Shown piece by piece: positions 1 through 8,072 of a stretch of 64,000 bases of DNA. Source of the stretch: Prado023 sp963774745 (GTDB lineage: Bacteria > Actinomycetota > Actinomycetes > S36-B12 > CAIYMF01); assembly GCA_963774745.1 (NCBI GenBank), contig CAVZGE010000011.1:186001-250000 (forward strand), in the 5' to 3' direction. The notes under the pieces were generated by a model. The model ran no database searches. It saw nothing but the letters and a program-made list of their open reading frames with translations, and was not told the DNA's origin. The position numbers and the translations under genes were made by a program. The first letter of the stretch is position 1, and every line of letters begins with the position of its first letter.

Positions 1-554
1 CCTTGCGCCCGGCACCGGAGGTGCCCGACGCGGCCACCACCACGATGTCCGCCGGCTCGACCAGTCCGGCAGCCAGCAGCGGGGCCAGTGACAGCGCGAC
101 GGCCGTCGCGTAGCAGCCGGGGTTGGCCACGCGCGTTGACCTCGGCGAGGCGCTCGCGCTGCCCCGGCAGCTCGGGCAGGCCATAGGGCCACGCGCCAGC
201 ATGCGGCGTGCTGCCGTAGTAGCGGTCCCAGGCACCGCCGTCGGCGAGGCGGAAGTCGGCGCCGAGATCCACGATCGGCAGGTCCGCCGGCAGGGCTGCG
301 ACCAGCGCAGCGGACTCCCCGTGCGGCAGGGCCATCAGCACGAGGTCGGCCCGGGCGAGGGTGTCGGCGTCGGTCGGGACGAAGCTCTGGCCGGTCAACG
401 ACACGAGCTGCGGATGGGTCGCGGTCACCGGATGGCCGGCGCGGTTCCCGGCGGCCATCGGACCGAGCCGAAGCTCGGGGTGCGCCAGCACCAGGCGCAG
501 CAGCTCACCGCCGGCATACCCGGAGGCCCCAGCGATCGACACGATGAACGTCAC
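1..554 (-). pseudogene. argC: N-acetyl-gamma-glutamyl-phosphate reductase, partial at window edge, frameshifted
   Basis: This is the N-terminal part of ArgC, the NADPH-dependent reductase of the third step of arginine synthesis. Reading from GTG at 554 gives VSIAGASGYAGGELLRL, the Rossmann nucleotide-binding start, then PHGESAALV and VDLGADFRL, all typical of the family. After LPELPGQRERLAEV the frame breaks: the next expected block, TRVANPGCYATA with the catalytic cysteine, is in the +1 frame, followed by VVVAASGTSGAGRK to the window edge. Deleting one of the two T bases at 136-137 restores a continuous protein reading AEVTRVANPGCY. It could be a sequencing error or a true lesion. The gene lies downstream of pheS-pheT on the same strand, the usual actinobacterial order, although pheT is separated from it here by other genes. 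Identity is very sure; pseudogene status is not. Confidence 0.9.
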
Positions 555-556
555 GG

Positions 557-581
557 GCCGAGTATACGCATATACGGATAC
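557..581 (-). promoter_or_regulatory. Candidate argC promoter and operator, leaderless transcript
   Basis: On the minus strand TATACT lies at 566-561 and the GTG start at 554, so transcription would begin at or next to the start codon, i.e. a leaderless mRNA, common in actinobacteria. The same stretch holds the inverted repeat GTATA-N4-TATAC (562-575), which would put an operator on top of the -10 box. ArgR is the natural candidate, but the match to a known ARG box is loose. No convincing -35 is seen. Confidence 0.35.
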
Positions 582-594
582 CCAGCCGGATCAG

Positions 595-2220
595 CTACTC
601 CAGGGCCATCGGTGCGGGCTCCCCGAGCGCCTCGGCCGCACCCTCCTGGCGGGTGCGCAGCGGCACCTCCGGGATCAGGAACGCGACCAGGAACGCCACC
701 ACCAGGAACGGGATCGCCGTGAGGAACACGTCGTGCAGGGCCAGCACGAACGCCTGCAGGACGGGCTCCTTGACCTCCGGGGGCAGGGCCTGGATGGCTC
801 GGACATCGGCCAGCGAGCCACCGACACCGGCCGCTCCACCGGGAGCCCCCGCGAACGCCTGCTCGAGGTAGTGCGCCAGGCGCGTGCTCAGGACAGCCCC
901 GAAGATCGCGGTGCCGAACGCGCCACCCATCGAGCGGAAGAACGTCACCGACGAGGTCGCGACGCCGAGGTCGCGGAAGGCGACGTCGTTCTGGACGGCG
1001 GTCACGACCGTCTGCATCGTGAAGCCCAGGCCGGCGCCGAGCAGGAAGGTGCTCAGGGCGAAGGAGCCATAGGAGGTGCCCACCGCGAGGCGGCTGAGCA
1101 TGACCATCGCACCGAGCGTGATGGCAGCACCGAGGATCGGGTAGACCTTGTAGCGGCCGTACTTGGTGACGAGCAGCCCCGAGCCGATGGACGTGATGAA
1201 GATGCCGACGACCATCGGCAGCAGCGCCAGTCCGGACTCCGTCGGCGAGTAGCCCTTGACGACCTGCAGGTAGAACGGCAGGTAGATGATCCCGCCGAAC
1301 ATCGCCATGCCCAGGATCGCTGCGAACACCACCGACCACCGGAACACCCGGCCCTTGAACAGGTGCATCGGGATGATCGGCTCCTCGGCGCGAAGCTCGA
1401 CGAACACGAACGCGACCGCCAGGAACAGCCCGCCGATGAGCAGGGCGAGGCTGACCGGATCGGTCCAGCCGTAGTCGGGCCCAGCCCACGACGTGTACAG
1501 CAGCAGCGAGGTGACCGAGCCGACGATGACTGTGGCGCCCAGGTAGTCGATCCGGTGGTCACGCCGGACCAGCGGCATGTGCAGCGCACGCGAGGTGACG
1601 AACAGGGCAGCGAGGCCGATCGGGATGTTCAGCCAGAAGATCCAGCGCCAGCCGGGGCCGTCGGTGAAGAACCCACCGAGCAACGGGCCGGCGACGCTCG
1701 AGATGCCGAACACGGCACCGAACATGCCCTGGTACTTGCCGCGCTCCCGCGGCGGGATGATGTCGCCGATGATCGCCAGCGACAGCGCCATGAGGCCGCC
1801 ACCGCCCAGGCCCTGCACGGCGCGCCCGCCGATGAGCATGCCCATGGAGGTGGAGGCACCGGCGATCACTGACCCGAGCAGGAAGATGATGATCGCCGCC
1901 TGGAACATGGGGCGCCGGCCGTAGAGGTCCGAGATCTTGCCCCACAGGGGGGTTGAGGCCGTCGAGGTCAGCAGGTACGCGGTGACCACCCACGACAGGT
2001 GCTCCAGGCCACCGAGGTCCGAGACGATCGTGGGCAGCGCCGTTCCGACGATGCTCTGGTCGAGCGCGGCCAGGAACATGCCGGCCATCAGGCCGATCAT
2101 CACCTGGATGATCTCGCGGTGGGTCAGGTAGGACGGGCCGTCCGGGGCGGTGGTGAGGGCGCTCGCGGCCGGTGCCGGCGCTGCCGCGCTCCCGGGCTGC
2201 GGGACTGTCTCGTTGCTCAT
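595..2220 (-). CDS. MFS multidrug efflux transporter, DHA2 (EmrB/QacA) type
   Basis: An integral membrane drug:H+ antiporter of 541 residues. About 50 N-terminal residues are hydrophilic and Ala/Pro-rich; then come roughly 14 hydrophobic segments, the number expected for the DHA2 family. Recognisable motifs include the first-helix region MAGMFLAALDQSIVGTALPT, motif A after helix 2 (GKISDLYGRRPMF) and the helix-5 antiporter region with GPLLGGFF. The upstream MarR-type gene overlaps it by 4 bp (ATGA), so the two are translated from one message and the transporter is very likely controlled by that repressor. The substrate cannot be read from sequence. The C-terminal tail is Ala/Glu-rich and cytoplasmic. 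Confidence 0.93.
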   Translation of the reverse strand: MSNETVPQPGSAAAPAPAASALTTAPDGPSYLTHREIIQVMIGLMAGMFLAALDQSIVGTALPTIVSDLGGLEHLSWVVTAYLLTSTASTPLWGKISDLYGRRPMFQAAIIIFLLGSVIAGASTSMGMLIGGRAVQGLGGGGLMALSLAIIGDIIPPRERGKYQGMFGAVFGISSVAGPLLGGFFTDGPGWRWIFWLNIPIGLAALFVTSRALHMPLVRRDHRIDYLGATVIVGSVTSLLLYTSWAGPDYGWTDPVSLALLIGGLFLAVAFVFVELRAEEPIIPMHLFKGRVFRWSVVFAAILGMAMFGGIIYLPFYLQVVKGYSPTESGLALLPMVVGIFITSIGSGLLVTKYGRYKVYPILGAAITLGAMVMLSRLAVGTSYGSFALSTFLLGAGLGFTMQTVVTAVQNDVAFRDLGVATSSVTFFRSMGGAFGTAIFGAVLSTRLAHYLEQAFAGAPGGAAGVGGSLADVRAIQALPPEVKEPVLQAFVLALHDVFLTAIPFLVVAFLVAFLIPEVPLRTRQEGAAEALGEPAPMALE

Positions 2221-2681
2221 GCGTTCTCCTTGTGTGCCGCAAGTGCGGCGGCGAGCTTGTGCAGGAGGCGGACCAGCTCGGCCCGCTCGCCCTCGGTGAA
2301 GTCCGACGTCGCCGCCTGCAGGGTCTCCCGGTGGGAGCGCAGACGGTCCATGAGGAAGTCCCCGCCCGGGTCGGTGATCGACAGCACGGTGGCCCGGCCG
2401 TCATCGGGGTCGCGTGAGGACTCCACCAGCCCCTCGTCGACGAGTGCCCGGACGTGCCGGCTCACAGTGGAGGCGTCCAGGCCGAGAGCCTCAGCCAGGG
2501 CCGCCTGACGGGACGGCCCGACGGCCGCGAGGTGGTGCAGGACGGGGAAGGTACCGGGGTCCACACCGACGGCGTTGGCGTGGAATCCACGCTTGACCGC
2601 GGCGATCGCAACAAGGAGCTCGTCCTCGGCGCATTCAGGAACCCACGGATCGTTCACCGGAGAAGGAAACCATAGTTGCAT
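2217..2681 (-). CDS. MarR-family transcriptional regulator
   Basis: A 154-residue winged-helix repressor. The core reads FPVLHHLAAVG, then the recognition region LAEALGLDASTVSRHVRALVDEGLVE and the wing SRDPDDGRATVLSITDPG, all typical of MarR. It overlaps the efflux gene downstream by 4 bp, and a perfect 10+10 bp palindrome sits on its start, so autoregulation plus control of efflux is the natural reading. The start is uncertain: ATG at 2681 lies inside the palindrome with no ribosome-binding site, which would suit a leaderless message, while GTG at 2657 (VNDPWVPE) is the next choice. The effector ligand is unknown. Confidence 0.9.
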   Translation of the reverse strand: MQLWFPSPVNDPWVPECAEDELLVAIAAVKRGFHANAVGVDPGTFPVLHHLAAVGPSRQAALAEALGLDASTVSRHVRALVDEGLVESSRDPDDGRATVLSITDPGGDFLMDRLRSHRETLQAATSDFTEGERAELVRLLHKLAAALAAHKENA

Positions 2682-2696
2682 GCATCATGCAACTAT
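2672..2696. promoter_or_regulatory. Palindromic MarR-type operator
   Basis: ATAGTTGCAT (2672-2681), five spacer bases, ATGCAACTAT (2687-2696): a perfect 10-bp inverted repeat. It overlaps the putative start of the marR-MFS pair. MarR dimers bind palindromes of this size, so this is probably the autoregulatory operator. Low local GC compared with the flanks also fits a promoter. Confidence 0.75.
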
Positions 2697-2724
2697 CTCG
2701 ATCGGTCGGGCAGCTTCCGCTCGA

Positions 2725-3483
2725 CTACCGCTGAACCTTGGCCAGGAGGGCCTCCCGGTCGTCGCGGACGTGGATGAAGCGCCCGCTCAGTGCATCGAAG
2801 CGCCCGCTGGCCAGGTCGGCGACCAGGTGTGCGGCGGCCGACGGGGGCAGGTAGGCCGACTCCGGCATCTGGGCGAGGTCGGGCCGGTGGGTGATCAGGG
2901 CGTCGGACCAGCGCGTCATGTCCGTGTGGACCATCCCCGGGCTGATCGCGAAGACCGCGACGCCAGTCCCCGCCAGTTCCGCCGCAACCGAGGAGGCCAG
3001 GTGCGCGACCGCCGCCTTGCTCGCCCCGTACGCGGAGGTCCACGGCGACGGGAAGCGCCCCATCCCCGAGGCCATGACGATGACGCGGCCGCTGCCCCTG
3101 GCGACCATCGCCGGGACGACGTCCCGCATCGTGATGAACACTCCCCGGACGTTGACCTCCAGGTCGTGCCACCACTGGTCGGGATCCGCCTCCCAGGTCG
3201 GGCCGACCGCGGTGAGGGCGCCGGCGTTCGCGATCACGAGGTCCGGAGTCCGCCAGATGGCGTGCAGGGCGGCGACCGCCTGGGCCATGGCCGTCCCATC
3301 GGTGACGTCGGCCACCAGGGGCAGGACCTGATCTGGCGGGGACGCGCCCGCCAGCCCGGACAGCAGCTCGACGTCGCGGCCCAGGGCAGCGACCCGCCAG
3401 CCGCGGGCGACGAGGTCCTCGGCCAGTGCTCGGCCGATGCCCCGCGAGGCCCCGGTGATCATGGCCACGGGCATGTCAGGCAC
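2725..3483 (-). CDS. SDR-family NAD(P)-dependent oxidoreductase
   Basis: A short-chain dehydrogenase/reductase of about 252 residues. It has the N-terminal cofactor motif TGASRGIGRAL, the NAG segment (VIANAGALTAVG), the catalytic Ser region (VIVMASGMGRFP), and the YxxxK pair in SAYGASKAAVAHL. The cofactor and substrate cannot be told from sequence. I chose GTG at 3483 because GGGAGG lies 5 bases upstream; ATG at 3474 is the alternative. A longer open frame to 3567 has an unlikely N-terminus. It ends close to the MarR operator but lies on the same strand as the MFS/MarR pair and upstream of it, so joint regulation is possible but not shown. Confidence 0.88.
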   Translation of the reverse strand: MPDMPVAMITGASRGIGRALAEDLVARGWRVAALGRDVELLSGLAGASPPDQVLPLVADVTDGTAMAQAVAALHAIWRTPDLVIANAGALTAVGPTWEADPDQWWHDLEVNVRGVFITMRDVVPAMVARGSGRVIVMASGMGRFPSPWTSAYGASKAAVAHLASSVAAELAGTGVAVFAISPGMVHTDMTRWSDALITHRPDLAQMPESAYLPPSAAAHLVADLASGRFDALSGRFIHVRDDREALLAKVQR

Positions 3484-3563
3484 ATCGGCCTCCCTGTTCG
3501 ATTCGCGGGGACGGCCCATTGTGTCGTCGGGGAGGACACGAGGCCACGGCGGTCCGGGTCCGG

Positions 3564-4124
3564 TCACTGCTCATCGTCACCGCCCGCCTCGAGCGCCCGT
3601 CGCTGCTGCTTCTCCACGGCCTTGCGGTCCTTGCGCTCCAACCGCTTGCGCTGCTCCTCGACCTGCTCGCCGCGCATCACCAGCAGGCGCAGGGCGTGCA
3701 GGCCGGTGCCCAGCATCACGAACACGGGCCAGGGGAAGGCCGCGCCGCCGGACGTGACTCCCCAGATCACCCAGCAGATGATCGATGCGGAGATGAATCC
3801 CCAGGCCGCCTCCCGAAGGTCCGAGCGGTAGGCCGCGACCGCCCGCGCCTGCAGCGCCACGGAGTCCGGTGCGGGCACCGCGCTGCGCCCCGTGACCCCG
3901 GTGGCCGGCACGAGGTCGGCGACCAGCGGGGGGAGCTCAGCCAGCGTCCGAGCACCCAGGACGGCCGAACTGCGCTCGTCGAACTCCTCGCGGGTCAGGC
4001 GCCCGTCGGCGTACGCGCCACCGAGGAGCCGGTGCACGACGTCACGATCGGCGTCGGAGGCCCGCAGCAGTCCGTTCGAGGTGGTGCGCGGGTCGAACTC
4101 GAACTCGTCCCAGAGCGAGGCCAC
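3564..4124 (-). CDS. DUF1707 protein with two-helix membrane domain
   Basis: A 186-residue protein. Residues about 18-60 match the DUF1707 (SHOCT-like) domain: LLRASDADRDVVHRLLGGAYADGRL followed by TREEFDERSSAVLGARTLAEL. Then a linker, two hydrophobic stretches (ISASIICWVIWGV; FVMLGTGLHALRLLV), and a charged C-terminal tail rich in Arg/Lys/Glu that looks coiled-coil. DUF1707 occurs almost only in actinobacteria, where it is often joined to membrane segments; its role is not established. It lies 81 bp upstream of the SDR gene. Confidence 0.82.
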   Translation of the reverse strand: MASLWDEFEFDPRTTSNGLLRASDADRDVVHRLLGGAYADGRLTREEFDERSSAVLGARTLAELPPLVADLVPATGVTGRSAVPAPDSVALQARAVAAYRSDLREAAWGFISASIICWVIWGVTSGGAAFPWPVFVMLGTGLHALRLLVMRGEQVEEQRKRLERKDRKAVEKQQRRALEAGGDDEQ

Positions 4125-4178
4125 CCCGGAATCCTAGGCGCGGGCTGGCCGCAGTGCACGGTCCCCCGCGACCTCCCA

Positions 4179-4208
4179 CCGGTCGGTGCCCGCCGGGCGG
4201 GTCACCGG
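4179..4208 (-). terminator. Candidate hairpin terminator after pheT
   Basis: Ten bases past the pheT stop an imperfect GC hairpin can form: CCGGT (4179-4183) with ACCGG (4204-4208), and CCCG (4189-4192) with CGGG (4198-4201) inside, with bulges. No U-tract follows, as is usual for actinobacterial hairpin terminators. Confidence 0.35.
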
Positions 4209-4217
4209 CCCGACGGC

Positions 4218-6737
4218 TCAGGCCCTCAGCACCGCCCCGCAGTGCTCCTGCGCCGCGGCGAGCGCGCTCTGGCGGACCTCGGCGACCTCCGCAGCCGACA
4301 GGGTCCGGTCCGGGGCCCGCATCCGCAGGGCGAACGCAAGCGAGGTGCGCCCCGCGCCCACCTGCTCACCGGAGTACGTGTCGAACAGTCGCACGCTCTC
4401 CAGGAGCTCGCCGCCCCCCCGCACCAGCGCCTGGCGCACGACCTCGGCCGGGACGTCGTCGGCCACGACGACCGCGAGGTCCTCCTTGGCGACCGGCATG
4501 GTCGAGAACTCGGGCGCGGCAGCCGTCGGCGGCGCAGCGGCGAGCAGCGCATCGAGATCGATCTCGAAGGCCACGGTGCGTGCCGGCAGGCCGAGCTCGC
4601 CGATCACCCTGGGGTGCAGCTCGCCGGCGTACCCGAGGACGTGCCCCCCCACCGAGATTGCCGCGCACCGGCCCGGGTGCCAGGGGGCGCTGGAACCTGC
4701 GGCGACCTCGATCGCCACCCCCAGCTCAGCACCGAGGTCGCGCACGATCCCGATCGCATCGGACCAGTCGGCGGCACGGCCAGTGCCCCACCACCCTCCC
4801 CGGTCCCGCTCCCCGGCGAGGATGCCGGCGGCGTGCCGGGGCTGGTCGGGGAGCAGGGCCTCGAGCGCGGCCACCTCCACGGTGCTCGGGCGGTCGGCGA
4901 CCGACGGACGGGGCGGCTCGAGGGCGCTGCCCGTGCCGGCGTCCCGGAACACCAGCCCGACCTCCGAGAGGGCCACCTCCGCGGCACCGCGACTGAGGTT
5001 GCGCCGCGCGGCGCCCACCAGGCCGGGCAGCAGCGTCGTGCGCATGTACGGAGCCTCGTCGGACAGCGGGTTGGCCAGCTCCACGAGGGCGGACCGCGGG
5101 TCGTCGGGCGTGATGCCGAGGTCGTCGAGGTCCTGCCGCCCGAGGAACGGGTAGTTGAGGATCTCGACCAGTCCGGCGGCAGCAAGCGTGCGGCCCACGC
5201 GGCGGCGCAACCGCTGGTCGGTGGTCAGGCCGAACCCGGCGCGGACGGCCGGCAGGGTCGAGGGCAGGTTCTCGTACCCCTCGAGGCGGACGACCTCCTC
5301 GACGAGGTCGGCCGGGTCGGTCAGGTCAGGTCGCCACGACGGTGGGGTGACGACCAGCGAGGTGCCCTCGACCGTGAGCGTGGCGCCGACCGACTCGAGC
5401 CGGGTGATCGCCTGGTCCGCCGAGATCGGCAGGCCCGAGATCCGCTCGGGCAGGTCGGCCGGGATGACGATGGGCTCGATCGGGGCGAGGGCATCGACCC
5501 GGGAGGCGCCCACGTAGGTCGCGCCGCCGAGCTCGATCAGCAGCGCCGCGGCGCGGGCCGAGGCGATGGCCGGCAGCTCGGGGTCCACGCCGCGCTCGAA
5601 GCGCCGCGACGCCTCACTGGACAGCTTGTGCCGACGGGACATCCGGGCCACCACGTGCGCGGAGAAGTGCACTGCCTCGATCGCGACCGAGTGCGAGTCG
5701 TCGTCGATCTCCGACTCCAGGCCACCCATCGTTCCGGCCAGTGCCAGCGGGCCCCGCGGCTCGGCGATCACGATGTCGTCCGCAGTCAGCGTGCGCTGCA
5801 CGTGGTCGAGGGTCTCCAGGGGCTCCCCCGCCGCCGCGCGGCGCACGGTCAGCGGCCCGGACAGCTTCGCCCGGTCGAAGGCATGCAGCGGCTGGCCGAG
5901 CTCGAGCATCACGTAGTTCGTGACGTCCACGGCCAGCGAGACCGGGCGCATCCCGCACGCGACGAGTGCTCGGCGCATCCACTGCGGGCTGGGCGCCTTG
6001 GGGTCCAGGCCGGCGATCGAGCGCAGCACGAAGCGGTCGGCGGCGGTCGGATCGGTGATCGAGCAGGCGTGCGGGGCCGCCCCCGAGGCCGCCGGGAGCA
6101 GCGCCTCGGGGTCGACCAGGGCGGGGTCGGCGAACGGCAGGCCGTAGGCGGTGGCGACCTCTCGGGCGATGCCGCGGATGCTCAGGGCGTAGCCGCGGTC
6201 GGGGGTCACGGCGATGTCGAGCACCTCGTCGCCGAGGCCGAGGACCTCGTACCCGGAGTCGCCGGGTGCCGCCGAGCCCGCGGGCAGGACGATGATCCCG
6301 TTGTGGTCATCGCCCAGGGCGAGCTCGCGCTCGGAGGTGATCATCCCGTCGGAGACCCGGCCGTAGGTGGGCCGGGTGGCGATCGCGAAGCCACCGGGGA
6401 GCACGGCGCCGGGCAGCGCCACCACGACCAGGTCGCCGGCGACGAAGTTGCTCGCCCCGCAGATGATCCCGCGCTCGGTGGTGGTGACCCCGTCGACGAC
6501 CTCGCCGTTGCCGGCACCGACCTCGACCCGGCAGAACCGGATCGGCTTCTTGAACTCGGTGAGCTCCTCGACGGACAGCACGCGGCCGACGACCAGCGGC
6601 CCGGTGACCTCCGCCCCGAGGACCTCGACGGTCTCGACCTCGAGCCCGGCCGCGATCAGGCGCGCGGCAACATCCCGCCCGGTCTGGTCCGCGGGGACGT
6701 CGACGTACCGACGGACCCAGCTCATGGGTGCGCGCAT
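4218..6737 (-). CDS. pheT: Phenylalanyl-tRNA synthetase beta subunit
   Basis: PheT, 839 residues, pairs with PheS as an alpha2-beta2 enzyme charging tRNA-Phe. From the N-terminus: MSWVRRYVDVP, the tRNA-binding OB fold (about 40-150, with GRVLSVEELTEF and CGASNFVAGDLVVVALPGAVL), the B3/B4 editing region (MLELGQPLHAFDRAKL, ETLDHVQRTLT), B5, the catalytic-like core, and a C-terminal anticodon-binding ferredoxin-like domain (STMPVAKEDLAVVV). The length is normal for the family. It starts 4 bp after the pheS stop, so the two are co-translated. ATG at 6725 (MSWVRR) is an alternative start. Confidence 0.98.
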   Translation of the reverse strand: MRAPMSWVRRYVDVPADQTGRDVAARLIAAGLEVETVEVLGAEVTGPLVVGRVLSVEELTEFKKPIRFCRVEVGAGNGEVVDGVTTTERGIICGASNFVAGDLVVVALPGAVLPGGFAIATRPTYGRVSDGMITSERELALGDDHNGIIVLPAGSAAPGDSGYEVLGLGDEVLDIAVTPDRGYALSIRGIAREVATAYGLPFADPALVDPEALLPAASGAAPHACSITDPTAADRFVLRSIAGLDPKAPSPQWMRRALVACGMRPVSLAVDVTNYVMLELGQPLHAFDRAKLSGPLTVRRAAAGEPLETLDHVQRTLTADDIVIAEPRGPLALAGTMGGLESEIDDDSHSVAIEAVHFSAHVVARMSRRHKLSSEASRRFERGVDPELPAIASARAAALLIELGGATYVGASRVDALAPIEPIVIPADLPERISGLPISADQAITRLESVGATLTVEGTSLVVTPPSWRPDLTDPADLVEEVVRLEGYENLPSTLPAVRAGFGLTTDQRLRRRVGRTLAAAGLVEILNYPFLGRQDLDDLGITPDDPRSALVELANPLSDEAPYMRTTLLPGLVGAARRNLSRGAAEVALSEVGLVFRDAGTGSALEPPRPSVADRPSTVEVAALEALLPDQPRHAAGILAGERDRGGWWGTGRAADWSDAIGIVRDLGAELGVAIEVAAGSSAPWHPGRCAAISVGGHVLGYAGELHPRVIGELGLPARTVAFEIDLDALLAAAPPTAAAPEFSTMPVAKEDLAVVVADDVPAEVVRQALVRGGGELLESVRLFDTYSGEQVGAGRTSLAFALRMRAPDRTLSAAEVAEVRQSALAAAQEHCGAVLRA

Positions 6738-6741
6738 GACC

Positions 6742-7851
6742 TCAGACCTCCGAGCCGAATGCGGTCGTGAACCGGACGTCGCCCTCGACCATGTCGCGCA
6801 TGTCGGTGACGCCGTGGCGGAACATCAGGGTCCGCTCGATGCCCATGCCGAACGCGAAGCCGGTGTAGCGCGCGGCGTCGATGCCGCACGCGGTGAGCAC
6901 GCGCGGGTTGACCATGCCGCAGCCGCCCCACTCGATCCAGCCCTCGGACGAGCAGGTCCGGCACGGGTTGGCCGGATCGCCGACCGAGGCTCCGCGGCAC
7001 ACGAAGCACTGCAGGTCGACCTCGGCGCTGGGCTCGGTGAACGGGAAGTAGCTCGGGCGCAGGCGGGTGACCAGCCCGGCACCGAACATCGCCGACGCGA
7101 AGTGGTCCAGGGTTCCCTTGAGGTCGGCCATGGTGATGCCCTCGTCCACGACGAGGCCCTCGACCTGGTGGAAGACCGGCGTGTGCGTGGCGTCGAGCTC
7201 GTCGGTGCGGTAGACCCGGCCCGGGCAGATCACGTAGATGGGCAGCTCACGGTCCAGCATGGAGCGGACCTGCACGGGCGAGGTGTGCGTGCGCAGCACG
7301 ACGCCGCTCTCCGGCGAGCCGACGAAGAACGTGTCCTGCATGGTGCGCGCCGGGTGGTCGGGGGCGATGTTCAGGGCGTCGAAGTTGAACCACTCCGCCT
7401 CCACCTCGGGGCCCTCGGCGACCTCGTAGCCCATCGCCACGAACACGTCCTCGACGCGCTCCATCAGCGTGGTCAGGGGGTGCCGGGCACCGCGCGGGCG
7501 GCGGTCGGTCGGGAGGGTGACGTCGACGGACTCCTCGACGAGCACCCGCTCGTCGCGCTCGGCCGCGAGCACGACCTCGCGCTCCTCCAGGGCCCTCTTG
7601 ACCGCAGCGCGGGCCATGCCCACCCGCTTGCCCGCCTCGGCCTTGGCTGCCGGGGGCAGGGCGCCGATCTCGCGGTTCGCGAGCGCGAGCGGCGAGCGGT
7701 CGCCGGCGTGCTCGAGCCGGACGGCCTTGAGGGCGTCGAGGTCGACGGCGCCGGCGATCGCTGCCAGGGCAGCGGCCTGCGCGGCGGCGACCGAGTCGTC
7801 GGACAGGGCGCTGACCTCGACCGGGTCGTAGCTCTTGTTCGGGGCGGACAT
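6742..7851 (-). CDS. pheS: Phenylalanyl-tRNA synthetase alpha subunit
   Basis: PheS, 369 residues, is the catalytic class II subunit. The N-terminal 85 residues form the predicted coiled coil that contacts tRNA (AAAQAAALAAIAGAVDLDAL). The class II motifs are visible: motif 2 region HPARTMQDTFFV followed by LRTHTSPVQVRSM, and motif 3 GFAFGMGIERTLMF near the end. Start ATG 7851 is preceded by GGAAGG at good spacing; the frame stays open further upstream but that part is not homologous. Four Cys residues (FVCRG, CRTCSSEG) could bind zinc, as in several actinobacterial PheS proteins. Confidence 0.98.
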   Translation of the reverse strand: MSAPNKSYDPVEVSALSDDSVAAAQAAALAAIAGAVDLDALKAVRLEHAGDRSPLALANREIGALPPAAKAEAGKRVGMARAAVKRALEEREVVLAAERDERVLVEESVDVTLPTDRRPRGARHPLTTLMERVEDVFVAMGYEVAEGPEVEAEWFNFDALNIAPDHPARTMQDTFFVGSPESGVVLRTHTSPVQVRSMLDRELPIYVICPGRVYRTDELDATHTPVFHQVEGLVVDEGITMADLKGTLDHFASAMFGAGLVTRLRPSYFPFTEPSAEVDLQCFVCRGASVGDPANPCRTCSSEGWIEWGGCGMVNPRVLTACGIDAARYTGFAFGMGIERTLMFRHGVTDMRDMVEGDVRFTTAFGSEV

Positions 7852-7922
7852 GGTGCCTTCCGGGGACTGTGGGTGCTGGGGCGCGAGTCTACCGGCGCCA
7901 CGAGGGAGCTCCGGCCTGTCGT

Positions 7923-8072
7923 TCACCCGCGCGCGATCACCACGCTCTGCCATGGATCCAACCGCGCGAGCGGTTGGTAGGTGGACCCGACCGGCTGGCC
8001 CACCTCCGGGCCGTACAGGGAGGCCCACGTGCCCTGCGGGACCGTGGCGGGCAGCGCTCGGCGAGCCGTCAT
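7923..8072 (-). CDS. Small hypothetical ORF, 49 aa, translationally coupled
   Basis: An open frame of 49 codons whose ATG overlaps the TGA of the upstream methyltransferase (ATGA), an arrangement typical of real coupled genes. It reads MTARRALPATVPQGTWASLY and ends in LARLDPWQSVVIARG. The end looks like the last beta-strand of the C-terminal domain of GH13-type glycosidases (a Pro-Trp then hydrophobics), so it may be a remnant or just chance. No function can be given. The next gene, pheS, starts 71 bp downstream. Confidence 0.3.
   Translation of the reverse strand: MTARRALPATVPQGTWASLYGPEVGQPVGSTYQPLARLDPWQSVVIARG

Noticed and set aside
3519..6770. Plus-strand open frame of 1,083 codons antisense to pheT
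   Set aside because: It mirrors pheT in another frame; composition is Arg/Gly/Asp-rich without domains. GC-rich genes yield long antisense frames.
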